A stretch of DNA of 64,000 nt from Thalassobaculum sp965228445 (GTDB taxonomy: Bacteria > Pseudomonadota > Alphaproteobacteria > Thalassobaculales > Thalassobaculaceae). The notes beneath the pieces are model-generated. The model ran no database searches. It was not told where the DNA came from and saw only the letters and a program-made list of their open reading frames with translations. The translations under genes and the position numbers were made by a program. Location: positions 3,224,001 through 3,288,000 of the forward strand of contig OZ245813.1 of assembly GCA_965228445.1 (NCBI GenBank). Direction: 5' to 3'. Below, one piece after another: positions 8,736 through 16,607 of this stretch; the stretch's first letter is position 1, and the number at the start of each line of letters is the position of its first letter.

Positions 8736-9563
8736 TCATCGGAAGGAGAGGGCGCCGATCCCGGGAAAGACCTGGCCCAGGGAGCCGCGGTCCGTCGTGC
8801 TGCCGGCCTTCGCACCGCCATCCTGGGATGCCGAGCCGCCGCGGCCCTCGAACAGGTCGCGCAGCGGCGCCTCGTTGCCCAGGCGGAACGCGGCGAGCGC
8901 GTCCTGCACCGCCTTCACCCGCTCCAGCCCGCTGCGGGCCGCGGCCAGCCGCTCCCGCGCGGCGTCGCTGAGATTGCCGTCGGCGCTGCCGGTATCGACC
9001 TTCTGGAACGTCCCGCTGCTCAGCCCGGCACGGATCTGCTGCTGGCTGAGACCGAGACTGCGGCCGTCGGTGGCGAGCACCCTGGTGTCCTCGGCGGCGA
9101 CCTTGCCGTCGCGGGCGACGCCGATCTCAAGGGCGAACTGGCGGATCGAGGCGAAGGCACTGCCCCCGGCCCCGTCGGCCACCGACACGTCGAGCGCGGC
9201 GATCCGGAGCTGAACCGCGACCTCCTCGCCCTTCGCCTCGGCCTCGTCCAGGGTCTTGGAGATCTCGCCGAGCACCCGGTCGACGATGGCGGTCACCCCC
9301 TCGCGCGAAGCGAAGGCGCTGGCGACGGCTTCGATCGCCTGGCGCAGGCGGTCGCGGAAGCCGACATCGTCCCGTCCGTCGGGCTCGACCGTGATGTAAC
9401 CGGGATCATTGGGCAGGAAAGGCCGGAATTTCGGCGGCTCGCTCTTCTCGGCGGCGCGAATCGTGGCCTGTTGCTGACGCGCTGCTGCGGTCAGCGATGC
9501 TGATTGAGCTGATACGGCGACAGCGGTCTTGCCGCCGGCCGCGCTATCGATTGTCGCGACCAT
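8736..9563 (-). CDS. Hypothetical protein
   Basis: A 275-residue soluble protein that I do not recognise. It has no signal peptide or membrane helix. The N-terminal 50 residues are Ala/Ser/Thr-rich and probably disordered; the middle (FRDRLRQAIEAVASAFASRE, then RVLGEISKTLDEAEAKG) is helical; the segment VQLRIAALDVSVADG and FALEIGVARDGKV may form beta strands; the tail is Gly/Ser-rich. The start at 9563 is chosen because AAAGGA lies 8 bases upstream; an in-frame ATG at 9632 has no such site. The gene is monocistronic with its own promoter and sits between tRNA-Thr and hemY. Confidence 0.6.
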   Translation of the reverse strand: MVATIDSAAGGKTAVAVSAQSASLTAAARQQQATIRAAEKSEPPKFRPFLPNDPGYITVEPDGRDDVGFRDRLRQAIEAVASAFASREGVTAIVDRVLGEISKTLDEAEAKGEEVAVQLRIAALDVSVADGAGGSAFASIRQFALEIGVARDGKVAAEDTRVLATDGRSLGLSQQQIRAGLSSGTFQKVDTGSADGNLSDAARERLAAARSGLERVKAVQDALAAFRLGNEAPLRDLFEGRGGSASQDGGAKAGSTTDRGSLGQVFPGIGALSFR

Positions 9564-9650
9564 GACAGTGTCCTTTCTGGACGGCTCAGACGTGTCCCCA
9601 GGAACGCCTGCGCGGTCGTAGTCGTCTGGCATTCTCGCCAGATCGAACGA

Positions 9651-9679
9651 ATTCTACCCAATTCGCAGCAAAATGCCAA
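9651..9679 (-). promoter_or_regulatory. Candidate sigma-70 promoter of the hypothetical gene 8736-9563
   Basis: On the minus strand, TTGGCA (9679-9674), exactly 17 bases, then TAGAAT (9656-9651). Upstream at 9690-9704 lies an inverted repeat GGGTT-AAAAG-AACCC that might be an operator or the end of hemY transcription. Spacing and both hexamers are good matches; activity is inferred. Confidence 0.5.
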
Positions 9680-9806
9680 CAGCGCATTAGGGTTCTTTTA
9701 ACCCTGTTGTCAAGCGTTCAGCCGATTCGCGCGCTCGGCGGGGCCCGCCGCCGACCGTTCGCGACCGGAACGGGCCGGCTTCGGCCCGCTCGTGCCCTCG
9801 ATAAGA

Positions 9807-11213
9807 TCAGGCCGCGCTGGCGGCGCCGGGAGAGGACGGCTTCGGGCCCGCCTCCTCGACCTCGGCGGTGAGCTCGACGATCGGTCCGGCCGCGTCGCCG
9901 TCCTGGGTGACCAGGGCCGGCGGCACCACCGCCACCCGCGGCGGCCGGCTCCAGCCCACCGTGTCGAACGCCCCGCAATTGCCGCAGGTCGCGGTCCACT
10001 GCGCGGCGACCGCACCGCAGGAATCGCAGGTCCAGGCCGGTTCGCTCGGCGCATAGGCCGCCCGCTCCAGCCACTGGCGGGCGAGGGCCACGTTGCCGTG
10101 CTCGCCCTCCTCCAGCCGGGCCCAGAGCGCACAGGCACGCGGGCCGACATCCTCGGGGTCCAGCGCGGAGAGCTGAGCCCGCGCCTCGCCCCAGAAATCG
10201 CCGTCGAGCGCCGTCTCGGCGACCGCCAGCCGGCTTTCCGGGTGGTCCGGCAGCTTCTCCACCATGGACTGGATCCGACGCAGCAGCGTGGAGGCGGACT
10301 CGCCCTCCCACAGGCTGCGCATGGCTGCGGCCAGATCCGGATGGGGGGCAAGCTTCCACTGATCGCCGAGCAGCTTGCGGCCCTTGTCCTTGCGGCCAGT
10401 GGCGCCGAGCAGGGTCGCCTCGGCGACGATCGCCGGCACGAAGTCCGGCTGGCTCTCCCGCGCCTTGGCCGCCAGGTCGAGGGAGTCCGCCTGGGTTTCC
10501 GCCAGCCGCGACCGCTCGATCAGCAGCGCCGCGCGATGCCGCCGGCCCTCCGGGCGCGGGATCAGGCCGCGCTTGACCGCGTCGTACAGCGCGGCCTGGG
10601 CCTCGGCCCAGCGTTCGGCGCGCGCGAGGCCGAAGATCCGGGTCGTCGCGACCTGCACCGAGTTCGGCCGCAGCTTGTAAGCCTCTTCGGCCAGCTCCAG
10701 AACATGGGCGTCATCGCCGCGCGCATCGGCCAGCCGCATCAGCCCGACCAGGCCGATGAAGGCGGTCTTCTCGTCGTCGCGCAGGGCAGCGAAGTAGCGG
10801 GCCGCCGCCGCGGAATCGCCGCTGAGCGCGGCGGCCTGGGCCGACAGCAGGCGGGTCAGGCTCGGTTCGCGCAGCAGCCGGTCGGCCTCCCGCGCCAGAC
10901 GCTTGGCCTCCTCGCCGTCGCCGACCGCCACCGCGGCCATGCCCTGGACCAGCGCCTTGTAACCCTCCTCGTGGCGATGGACGCTGCGGTCGCGCCAGAA
11001 GGAGAACGGCGCCCGCACGGTCGCCAGCGCCGCCCGCCAGCCGACGGCCGCAATCCACAGCGCCACGCCGATGACGAACAGGAACAGCGCGAAGGACGTC
11101 TCGAGCCGCCAGCCGAGCCAGTCGACCCGGACGCCGCCGGGATGCTGCACCAGCCAGACCGCGACCGCGACGAAGACGGCGAGCTGGATGAGATAGATCA
11201 GGGACCGACGCAT
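9807..11213 (-). CDS. hemY: HemY-family TPR membrane protein
   Basis: The 468-residue alphaproteobacterial HemY: an inner-membrane-anchored tetratricopeptide protein encoded with heme biosynthesis genes, proposed to aid late heme synthesis or cell-envelope assembly. Two N-terminal helices (LIYLIQLAVFVAVAVWLVQ and FALFLFVIGVALWIAAVGW) are followed by the HemY_N region and helical repeats to about residue 390. A compact metal-ribbon signature follows: CDSCG, about ten residues, then CGNCG (residues about 400-420), and a low-complexity tail. This ribbon recalls the C-terminal rubredoxin-like domain of LapB/YciM. It is last in the operon hemC-hemD-mic60-hemY; only 3 bases separate it from mic60. 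Confidence 0.9.
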   Translation of the reverse strand: MRRSLIYLIQLAVFVAVAVWLVQHPGGVRVDWLGWRLETSFALFLFVIGVALWIAAVGWRAALATVRAPFSFWRDRSVHRHEEGYKALVQGMAAVAVGDGEEAKRLAREADRLLREPSLTRLLSAQAAALSGDSAAAARYFAALRDDEKTAFIGLVGLMRLADARGDDAHVLELAEEAYKLRPNSVQVATTRIFGLARAERWAEAQAALYDAVKRGLIPRPEGRRHRAALLIERSRLAETQADSLDLAAKARESQPDFVPAIVAEATLLGATGRKDKGRKLLGDQWKLAPHPDLAAAMRSLWEGESASTLLRRIQSMVEKLPDHPESRLAVAETALDGDFWGEARAQLSALDPEDVGPRACALWARLEEGEHGNVALARQWLERAAYAPSEPAWTCDSCGAVAAQWTATCGNCGAFDTVGWSRPPRVAVVPPALVTQDGDAAGPIVELTAEVEEAGPKPSSPGAASAA

Positions 11214-11216
11214 GGC

Positions 11217-12926
11217 TCAGCCCCCCGACAGGGTGGCGAGGGCCCGCGACTGCAGCGTGCGCACGGCCCGGTCGACCGCGATGCGCGCCTCCGCCTCGGC
11301 GATCCAGGGCGCGGCCACCTTGGCCGGGTCGCCGTCCAGGGCCCCGAGCGCCTGCACCGCGCCGGGAAGATCGCCGGCATCGGCCGCCGCTTCGGCACGG
11401 TTGACGATGGCGTCGATGGCGTCGCCGTCCTCGGTTTCGGTGCGCCGCAGGGTGACCAGCGAGGCGATCCGGGTCAGCGCCGTGCCGACCACGTCGTCAT
11501 CGGCGCCGACGATGGAGGCGTCGATCACCGAGGCCGCGACCGCCGGAAAGCGCGAGCGCAGGTCGGCCTCCGACGGCACGCCGCCGGCATGGGTACGCAG
11601 GGTGCCGATCGCGGCGGCGACCTCCGGCTGGTCGAGGGCGGCGGTCTCCACCGCATCCAGCTCGGCCGAGTAGGTATCGCTGTCGCTGCTGGCGGCCGCG
11701 AGCAGGTTGGTCGCCAGCAGGAAGGCGCCGGCCTGCTCCTGCCGGTTGCGGCCCTGGGCGAGCTTGTCGGCAAGATCCTTCTGGGTGGCGGCAAGGGCGT
11801 CGATCCGGGCGACCAGATCCGCATCGCCGCCGTCGGAGGTCTGCTGCAGGCCGTCGATCCGATCGGTCAGCGCGGCGAGATCCTCGGCCGAGACCGGGGG
11901 CGGACCGGAGGCCCGGGCCTCCAGCGCGGCGAGCCGGCCGTCCAGATCGGACAGGCGGTCCGACAGGTCGGAGGCGACGGCAGACACCCCGTCGGTGTCT
12001 TCGACCGTGCCCAGGCCCTGGCGCACGATCGACATTTCGTCCGACAGGGCGGTGAACCGGCTCTCCAGGGCGGCGATCCGCTCGGACAGCCCGCCGCCGT
12101 CGGTCGCGGTGCCATCGGTCGCGCCATCGGTGCCGGCCGGAGCGGCCGCCGGGGCGTCGGCCAGACGCTGAAGCTCCGTCTCCAGGTCGGAGACCCGCTC
12201 GGACAGCGCGTCGAAGGCCTCGGCCGACACGGCCGGCGCCGGGGCGGCGGACCCGTTGGAGGCGGACTCAGAGGCCGTGGAGGGGGCCGCGGATGCGTCG
12301 GCCGCCGGCGCATCGCCGGAGGCCGCCGAGGCAGGGGCGGAGGCTGGGGCCGGGGCGTCCGGATCGGTCTCGTCCGGGGCGGCGGGCAGGGTGACGCCGA
12401 TCATCTCGGCATAGGGAACCGCCTCGTCGCGCCATTCCGGGTAGGTGGCGTAGCCGACGCCGCCGACCAGAACGATCAGGATGAGGAAGACCACCAGCCG
12501 GGTGGCACCGCCGCCGCCACCGGAGGCGGACCGGGCCGGGGCCGGCTCCGGGGTCTCCGCCGTCTCGGAGGCAGGCGAGTCCGCGCCGCCGACGGGGCTC
12601 TCGCCCGAGGCGCCCCACGGGCTGACGCCGCGCCCGGACGTCTCGGCGGCCGACGTGCCGCTGAGGGAATCCTGGCCGTCGCCGCCATCGACCGCACCGG
12701 AGGCGGCGATGCCGGACACGCTGTCCGACCCGGCATCCAGTCCGGCGGCCAGCGTATCCTCGCCCGGGCCGGCGACCCGGTCGCCCGATACGCTCGCCGA
12801 GGTCGCGCCGGTCGGCGACGTGTCGGTGGACGACGTGTCGTCGGAGGGTGCGCTCAGCGTGTCGGCGCCCTCTCCTGCAGTCACGGTAGCGCCAGTCTCG
12901 TTCTCGGCCTTAGGCGTCTCCGCCAT
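11217..12926 (-). CDS. Mic60/mitofilin homologue (COG4223)
   Basis: A 569-residue bitopic inner-membrane protein, the bacterial counterpart of the mitochondrial cristae-junction protein Mic60. The first 150 residues are acidic, Ser/Thr/Gly-rich and probably disordered in the cytoplasm; one helix follows (LVVFLILIVLVGGVGYA), then a Pro/Ala-rich linker, a long coiled coil (repeated 'L-x-x-R-(I/L)-x-x-L-E' heptads around residues 240-370) and a C-terminal helical mitofilin domain (from about residue 400). Alphaproteobacterial Mic60 is known to lie between hemD and hemY, exactly as here, and can bend membranes in other species. Function here is inferred from family and position. Confidence 0.88.
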   Translation of the reverse strand: MAETPKAENETGATVTAGEGADTLSAPSDDTSSTDTSPTGATSASVSGDRVAGPGEDTLAAGLDAGSDSVSGIAASGAVDGGDGQDSLSGTSAAETSGRGVSPWGASGESPVGGADSPASETAETPEPAPARSASGGGGGATRLVVFLILIVLVGGVGYATYPEWRDEAVPYAEMIGVTLPAAPDETDPDAPAPASAPASAASGDAPAADASAAPSTASESASNGSAAPAPAVSAEAFDALSERVSDLETELQRLADAPAAAPAGTDGATDGTATDGGGLSERIAALESRFTALSDEMSIVRQGLGTVEDTDGVSAVASDLSDRLSDLDGRLAALEARASGPPPVSAEDLAALTDRIDGLQQTSDGGDADLVARIDALAATQKDLADKLAQGRNRQEQAGAFLLATNLLAAASSDSDTYSAELDAVETAALDQPEVAAAIGTLRTHAGGVPSEADLRSRFPAVAASVIDASIVGADDDVVGTALTRIASLVTLRRTETEDGDAIDAIVNRAEAAADAGDLPGAVQALGALDGDPAKVAAPWIAEAEARIAVDRAVRTLQSRALATLSGG

Positions 12927-12929
12927 GGA

Positions 12930-13673
12930 TCAATCCTTTTCCACCTTGCGATCGGACCCGCCTTCAACCACCGCCGCGATCAGCGCCGCCTTCGTCGGGG
13001 TCTCAGCTACATGTATGGCGCGCCACGCGAGTTTCGAGGCCGCCCGGGCGATCTGCTCGCTCAGGCAATAGGCCGATACGGTCGCGCAGGCCGCTGCCAT
13101 CTCTCGTCCGCCGGCGAGCCTAGCAAACGCCTCCGCGCTGCGGGGAGAGAAAAACAGGACCGCCTCCACCGACCCGCTCCGCAGGCCCTCTTCAACCTCA
13201 CGGGGTAGCGTGTCGGCCATGGCCGTGCGGTAGGCGATGCGCCGGATCACAAGGAACCCGCGGGCGGACAGCGTCTCGGCCAGGTCGGTGCTGATCGCCT
13301 CGCCGCTCACCCAGAGCAGGGGCCCGTCGTCCGGCCGGCAGCGCGCCGCCACCAGCCCGGTCAGGGACGCGGCATCGCCGGCGGCGGCGGCAACGGTCGC
13401 GAACCCGGCCTCCGCCGCCGCCCGGGCGGTGCCGTCGCCGACCGCCAGCACCGGCAGACCGCGATCCAGCCCGAGCCGGCCCGCCGCCTGCGCCCCGTTG
13501 CCGCTGGTCAGCAGGACGGCCTGGATCCCGTCGGGCAGTGCTTCGACCCGGTCAACCGGCGCCACCGCCAGCATCGGAGCCGCCAGCGCCTCGATGCCAT
13601 GGGCCGCGAGCTCGGCCTGAAGCTCGGTCGCGGCCTCCGCCGGTCGGGTGACGATGACCCGTCGCGCCGCCAT
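12930..13673 (-). CDS. hemD: Uroporphyrinogen-III synthase
   Basis: Closes hydroxymethylbilane to uroporphyrinogen III with inversion of ring D, the branch point to heme and corrins. The 247-residue length is normal. The protein shows the poorly conserved HemD pattern: an opening VIVTRPAEAATELQAELAAHG, a central LTSGNGAQAAG and a late VLFFSPRSAEAFARL. Assignment rests on these and on its place directly after hemC (6-base gap) and before mic60. Soluble cytoplasmic protein. Confidence 0.9.
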   Translation of the reverse strand: MAARRVIVTRPAEAATELQAELAAHGIEALAAPMLAVAPVDRVEALPDGIQAVLLTSGNGAQAAGRLGLDRGLPVLAVGDGTARAAAEAGFATVAAAAGDAASLTGLVAARCRPDDGPLLWVSGEAISTDLAETLSARGFLVIRRIAYRTAMADTLPREVEEGLRSGSVEAVLFFSPRSAEAFARLAGGREMAAACATVSAYCLSEQIARAASKLAWRAIHVAETPTKAALIAAVVEGGSDRKVEKD

Positions 13674-13679
13674 GGCGCG

Positions 13680-14618
13680 TCAGGCGAGGAAATCGCGCCC
13701 GCAGCGCGACAGGATGTCCTCGCCCACCCCGAAGCCGAGCGCCTCGGCATCGGCGGCATCCGCACTCGCCGCACCGGCGTGGCTCTGGCTGCCGTCCAGG
13801 GACAGCACCAGCCCGTTCAGGGTCAGCCGTCCGCCGTCCAGCACCGCGTGGCCGGAGATCGGCGTCCGGCACGACCCGTCCAGCGCCGACAGCATCGCCC
13901 GCTCCGCCGTAACCCGAACGCGGCTCGGCCCGTCGTCCAGCGCCGTCAGCCAGCGGGCGATGTCGGCGTCGCGGGCCGACGCGTTGCCGTCGCGGCACTG
14001 CACCCCGATGGCGCCCTGGCTCACCGGCGGCGGAAACTCGTCGGGCTCCATGATCCGGGTGATCGCGTGCTCCATCTCCAGCCGCTTCAAGCCGCAGACC
14101 GCAAGGAAGGTGGCATCCGCCTCGCCGTCGCGCAGCTTGCGCAGGCGGGTGTCCACATTGCCGCGGAACATCACCACCTGCAGGTCGGGCCGGCGGTTCA
14201 GCACCAGGGCGGCGCGGCGGACCGACGCGGTGCCGACCCGCGCGCCCCGGGGCAGGGCCTCGAAACTGTCCGCATGGGGCGAGATGAAGGCGTCGCGCGG
14301 ATCCTCGCGCGGCAGCACCGCGGCCAGGATCGTCGCGTCGGCGATCGTGGTCTCCATGTCCTTCATGGAATGGACGGCGGCGTCGATCGCGCCGGAGAGC
14401 AGCTCGCCTTCCACTTCCTTGATGAACAGCCCCTTGCCGCCGAGCTCGGCCAGCGGCCGGTCGCGCACCACGTCGCCGGTGGTCTTCACCGTGCGGATCT
14501 CGATCGCGCCTTCCTCCCGCAGCTCCGGCCAGGCGGCCCGCAGCCGTTCCTGGGTTTCGCGGGTCTGGGCGAGGGCCAGCGCCGATCCGCGCGAGCCGAG
14601 GGTGATCTTGGCGGTCAT
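13680..14618 (-). CDS. hemC: Hydroxymethylbilane synthase (porphobilinogen deaminase)
   Basis: Condenses four porphobilinogen molecules to hydroxymethylbilane using a covalently bound dipyrromethane cofactor. Visible: LGSRGSALALAQ at the start, KTTGD, LGGKGLFIKEVE, HSMKDMET, GTASVRR and the cofactor-attachment region DGSCRTPISGHA with the invariant Cys. I start at 14618 (MTAKITLGSRG), with AGGA 5 bases upstream, rather than the ATG at 14669, which would overlap the divergent tsaD control region. First gene of hemC-hemD-mic60-hemY; 312 residues. Confidence 0.95.
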   Translation of the reverse strand: MTAKITLGSRGSALALAQTRETQERLRAAWPELREEGAIEIRTVKTTGDVVRDRPLAELGGKGLFIKEVEGELLSGAIDAAVHSMKDMETTIADATILAAVLPREDPRDAFISPHADSFEALPRGARVGTASVRRAALVLNRRPDLQVVMFRGNVDTRLRKLRDGEADATFLAVCGLKRLEMEHAITRIMEPDEFPPPVSQGAIGVQCRDGNASARDADIARWLTALDDGPSRVRVTAERAMLSALDGSCRTPISGHAVLDGGRLTLNGLVLSLDGSQSHAGAASADAADAEALGFGVGEDILSRCGRDFLA

Positions 14619-14719
14619 GGCGGTCCTGTGTCGCCTCTGTCTGGCGGGTGTCGTTGCGGGTCGTGTCATACGGGCGGGTTTCGTGTAGACGAAGGCACGA
14701 TCGAAAGGGAGACCCCGCC

Positions 14720-15808
14720 GTGCCGTCCGGCCCGCCCGCCAGTCCGAACCACCCCATTCTTGGCATAGAAACCAGCTGCGACGAAACCGCTGCGGCGGTG
14801 GTCGACGCCGAGCGACGGATTCTGTCCAACGTCGTGCTGAGCCAGCTCGACGATCACCGGGTCTATGGCGGCGTCGTTCCGGAGATCGCCGCGCGCGCCC
14901 ATCTCGACCATCTGGACGCCATCGTCGCCCGCGCCATGGACGAGGCGGGGCTGGGCTTCGCCGACCTGGCCGGGGTGGCGGCGACGGCCGGGCCGGGGCT
15001 GATCGGCGGCGTGCTGGTCGGCGCCACCCTGGCCAAGGCGGTGGCCAGCGCCCACGGCAAGCCGTTCCTCGCGGTGAACCACCTGGAAGGCCATGCCCTT
15101 ACCGCGCGGCTGACCGACGGGATCGCCTTCCCCTACCTGCTGCTGCTGGTCTCCGGCGGCCACTGCCAGCTTCTGCTGGTGCGGGGCGTCGGCGACTACC
15201 GGCGCCTGGGCACCACCATCGACGACGCGGTGGGCGAGGCCTTCGACAAGACGGCGAAGCTGCTCGGCCTGGGCTATCCCGGCGGCCCGGCGGTCGAGCG
15301 GGCCGCCGCCTCCGGCGATCCGACCAGGGTGGAGCTGCCCCGCCCGATGGTCGGCAAGCCCGGCTGCGACTTCTCCTTCTCCGGCCTGAAGACCGCCGTG
15401 CGGCGCCGGGTCGAGGAGGCCGAGGACGGGCTGACGGAGCAGGGCATCGCCGACATCGCCGCCGCCTTCCAGAAGGCGGTGGCCGCCTCCCTGGTCGACC
15501 GGACCCGGCGGGCGGTGGGCCTGCTGGAGGGCGAGGGCATCGCCGGCCGGCCGCTGGTCGTCGCCGGCGGCGTCGCGGCCAACGGGACGATCCGTGCCGC
15601 CCTCGCCGATCTGGCGGAGAGCCGCGGCATGCAGTTCGTCGCCCCGCCCCTGGCGCTGTGCGGCGACAACGGCGCGATGATCGCCTGGGCCGGGCAGGAG
15701 CGGCTGGCCCTGGGCCTGGTCGACGGCATGGACTTCCGCCCCCGCCCGCGCTGGCCGCTGGACCCGGATGCGGCGCCCTCAATTGGAGCGGGACGGGTGA
15801 AGGCGTAG
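14720..15808 (+). CDS. tsaD: tRNA N6-adenosine threonylcarbamoyltransferase
   Basis: Transfers the threonylcarbamoyl group to A37 of ANN-decoding tRNAs (t6A), working with TsaB (encoded here at 42279), TsaE and TsaC. ASKHA-fold protein; visible motifs are LGIETSCDETAAAVV, the metal site HLEGHALTAR, VSGGHCQLL and the C-terminal ALCGDNGAMIAWAG. I propose a GTG start at 14720, preceded by AAAGGGAGA; this gives 362 residues, normal for the family, and leaves a 101-base divergent control region with hemC. In many Alphaproteobacteria gpsA follows tsaD; here it does not. Confidence 0.95.
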   Translation: MPSGPPASPNHPILGIETSCDETAAAVVDAERRILSNVVLSQLDDHRVYGGVVPEIAARAHLDHLDAIVARAMDEAGLGFADLAGVAATAGPGLIGGVLVGATLAKAVASAHGKPFLAVNHLEGHALTARLTDGIAFPYLLLLVSGGHCQLLLVRGVGDYRRLGTTIDDAVGEAFDKTAKLLGLGYPGGPAVERAAASGDPTRVELPRPMVGKPGCDFSFSGLKTAVRRRVEEAEDGLTEQGIADIAAAFQKAVAASLVDRTRRAVGLLEGEGIAGRPLVVAGGVAANGTIRAALADLAESRGMQFVAPPLALCGDNGAMIAWAGQERLALGLVDGMDFRPRPRWPLDPDAAPSIGAGRVKA

Positions 15809-15839
15809 GCAGCCCGACCCTCTCCAATAGTTTTTCTCA

Positions 15840-15936
15840 CACTCCCCGGACTTGTTCCGGGGCGAGCCCAGCATCAGGCGTGTTGCCTGACGACGAAGCG
15901 TCGGTCAGCCTTGCCCCGGAATAAATCCGGGGAGTG
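15840..15936. repeat. Dispersed palindromic element (family A), complete copy
   Basis: The 23-base arms at 15840-15862 and 15914-15936 are inverted copies matching at 21 of 23 positions (core CCCCGGA...TCCGGGG). Each arm is itself nearly palindromic. Between them is a 51-base centre containing a small hairpin (CAGGC...GCCTG). A partial copy of the same arm lies at about 963-985, just after the creatinase gene. Copies sit just past gene ends, as REP/BIME elements usually do. Confidence 0.75.
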
Positions 15937-16025
15937 GATTGTTTGAGACGAGCACTCCAGGGGTGCACCGCCGCCCGATCTCGGGCTAAATCCTCCGAGC
16001 ATCATCGAGACGAGAGGCACCCTTC

Positions 16026-16445
16026 ATGGCGTACTGGCTGTTCAAATCCGAGCCCGGCACCTGGTCCTGGGACGATCAGGTCAAGAAGGGCGACGTGGGC
16101 GAAGGCTGGGACGGGGTGCGCAACTACCAGGCCGCCAACAACATGAAGGAGATGAAGGTCGGCGACCGCGGCTTCTTCTACCACTCGGTCAACGAGAAGC
16201 AGATCGTCGGCATCGTCGAGGTGATCGAGGAATACCACCCGGATCCGACCGACAAATCGGAGCGTTTCGGCATGGTAACGATCAAGGCGATCCAGCCGGT
16301 CGACAAGCCGGTGACCCTGGCCGACATCAAGGCCGAGCCGGAGCTGGAGGATTTCGCCCTGGTCCGCCAGTCGCGCCTGTCCGTCGTCCCGGTGACCGAC
16401 GCCCAGTGGCGGCTGATCCTGAAGATGGCGGAGACGAAGGTTTAG
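16026..16445 (+). CDS. EVE domain-containing protein
   Basis: A 139-residue single EVE (PUA-fold) domain. Motifs: YWLFKSEPGTWSWDDQ at the start, WDGVRNYQAANNMKEM, VGDRGFFYHSVNEKQIVGIV and LVRQSRLSVVPV. EVE domains bind modified bases in DNA or RNA; single-domain bacterial members are widespread, and the human homologue is THYN1. In Alphaproteobacteria it is commonly found downstream of tsaD-gpsA, which fits its position here after tsaD. Biological role unknown. Confidence 0.92.
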   Translation: MAYWLFKSEPGTWSWDDQVKKGDVGEGWDGVRNYQAANNMKEMKVGDRGFFYHSVNEKQIVGIVEVIEEYHPDPTDKSERFGMVTIKAIQPVDKPVTLADIKAEPELEDFALVRQSRLSVVPVTDAQWRLILKMAETKV

Positions 16446-16469
16446 CCCTCGCCACACCCCCAATCCGTC

Positions 16470-16602
16470 ACCCTGACGAAAGTCAGGACCTGCGGTGCAC
16501 CGACGCCAGGGGACTGATCCGGAAACAAGTTCGGGATGACGGGAGAGGTGCGCGGACGCCGGAGGATTGATCCTGAATCGAGTTCAGGATGACGGGCGGG
16601 CC
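16470..16602. repeat. Dispersed palindromic repeats (family B) between convergent genes
   Basis: Three short imperfect palindromes in a row: CCTGACGAAAGTCAGG (16482-16497), a TCCGGAAACAAGTTCGGGAT unit (about 16518-16537) and TCCTGAATCGAGTTCAGGAT (16570-16589), the last two followed by GACGGG. This is the pattern of the widespread 'TCCTGAACTCGATTCAGGA' REP class. They fill the gap between the EVE gene and the CoA lyase gene. Confidence 0.65.
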
Positions 16603-16607
16603 CGGTC

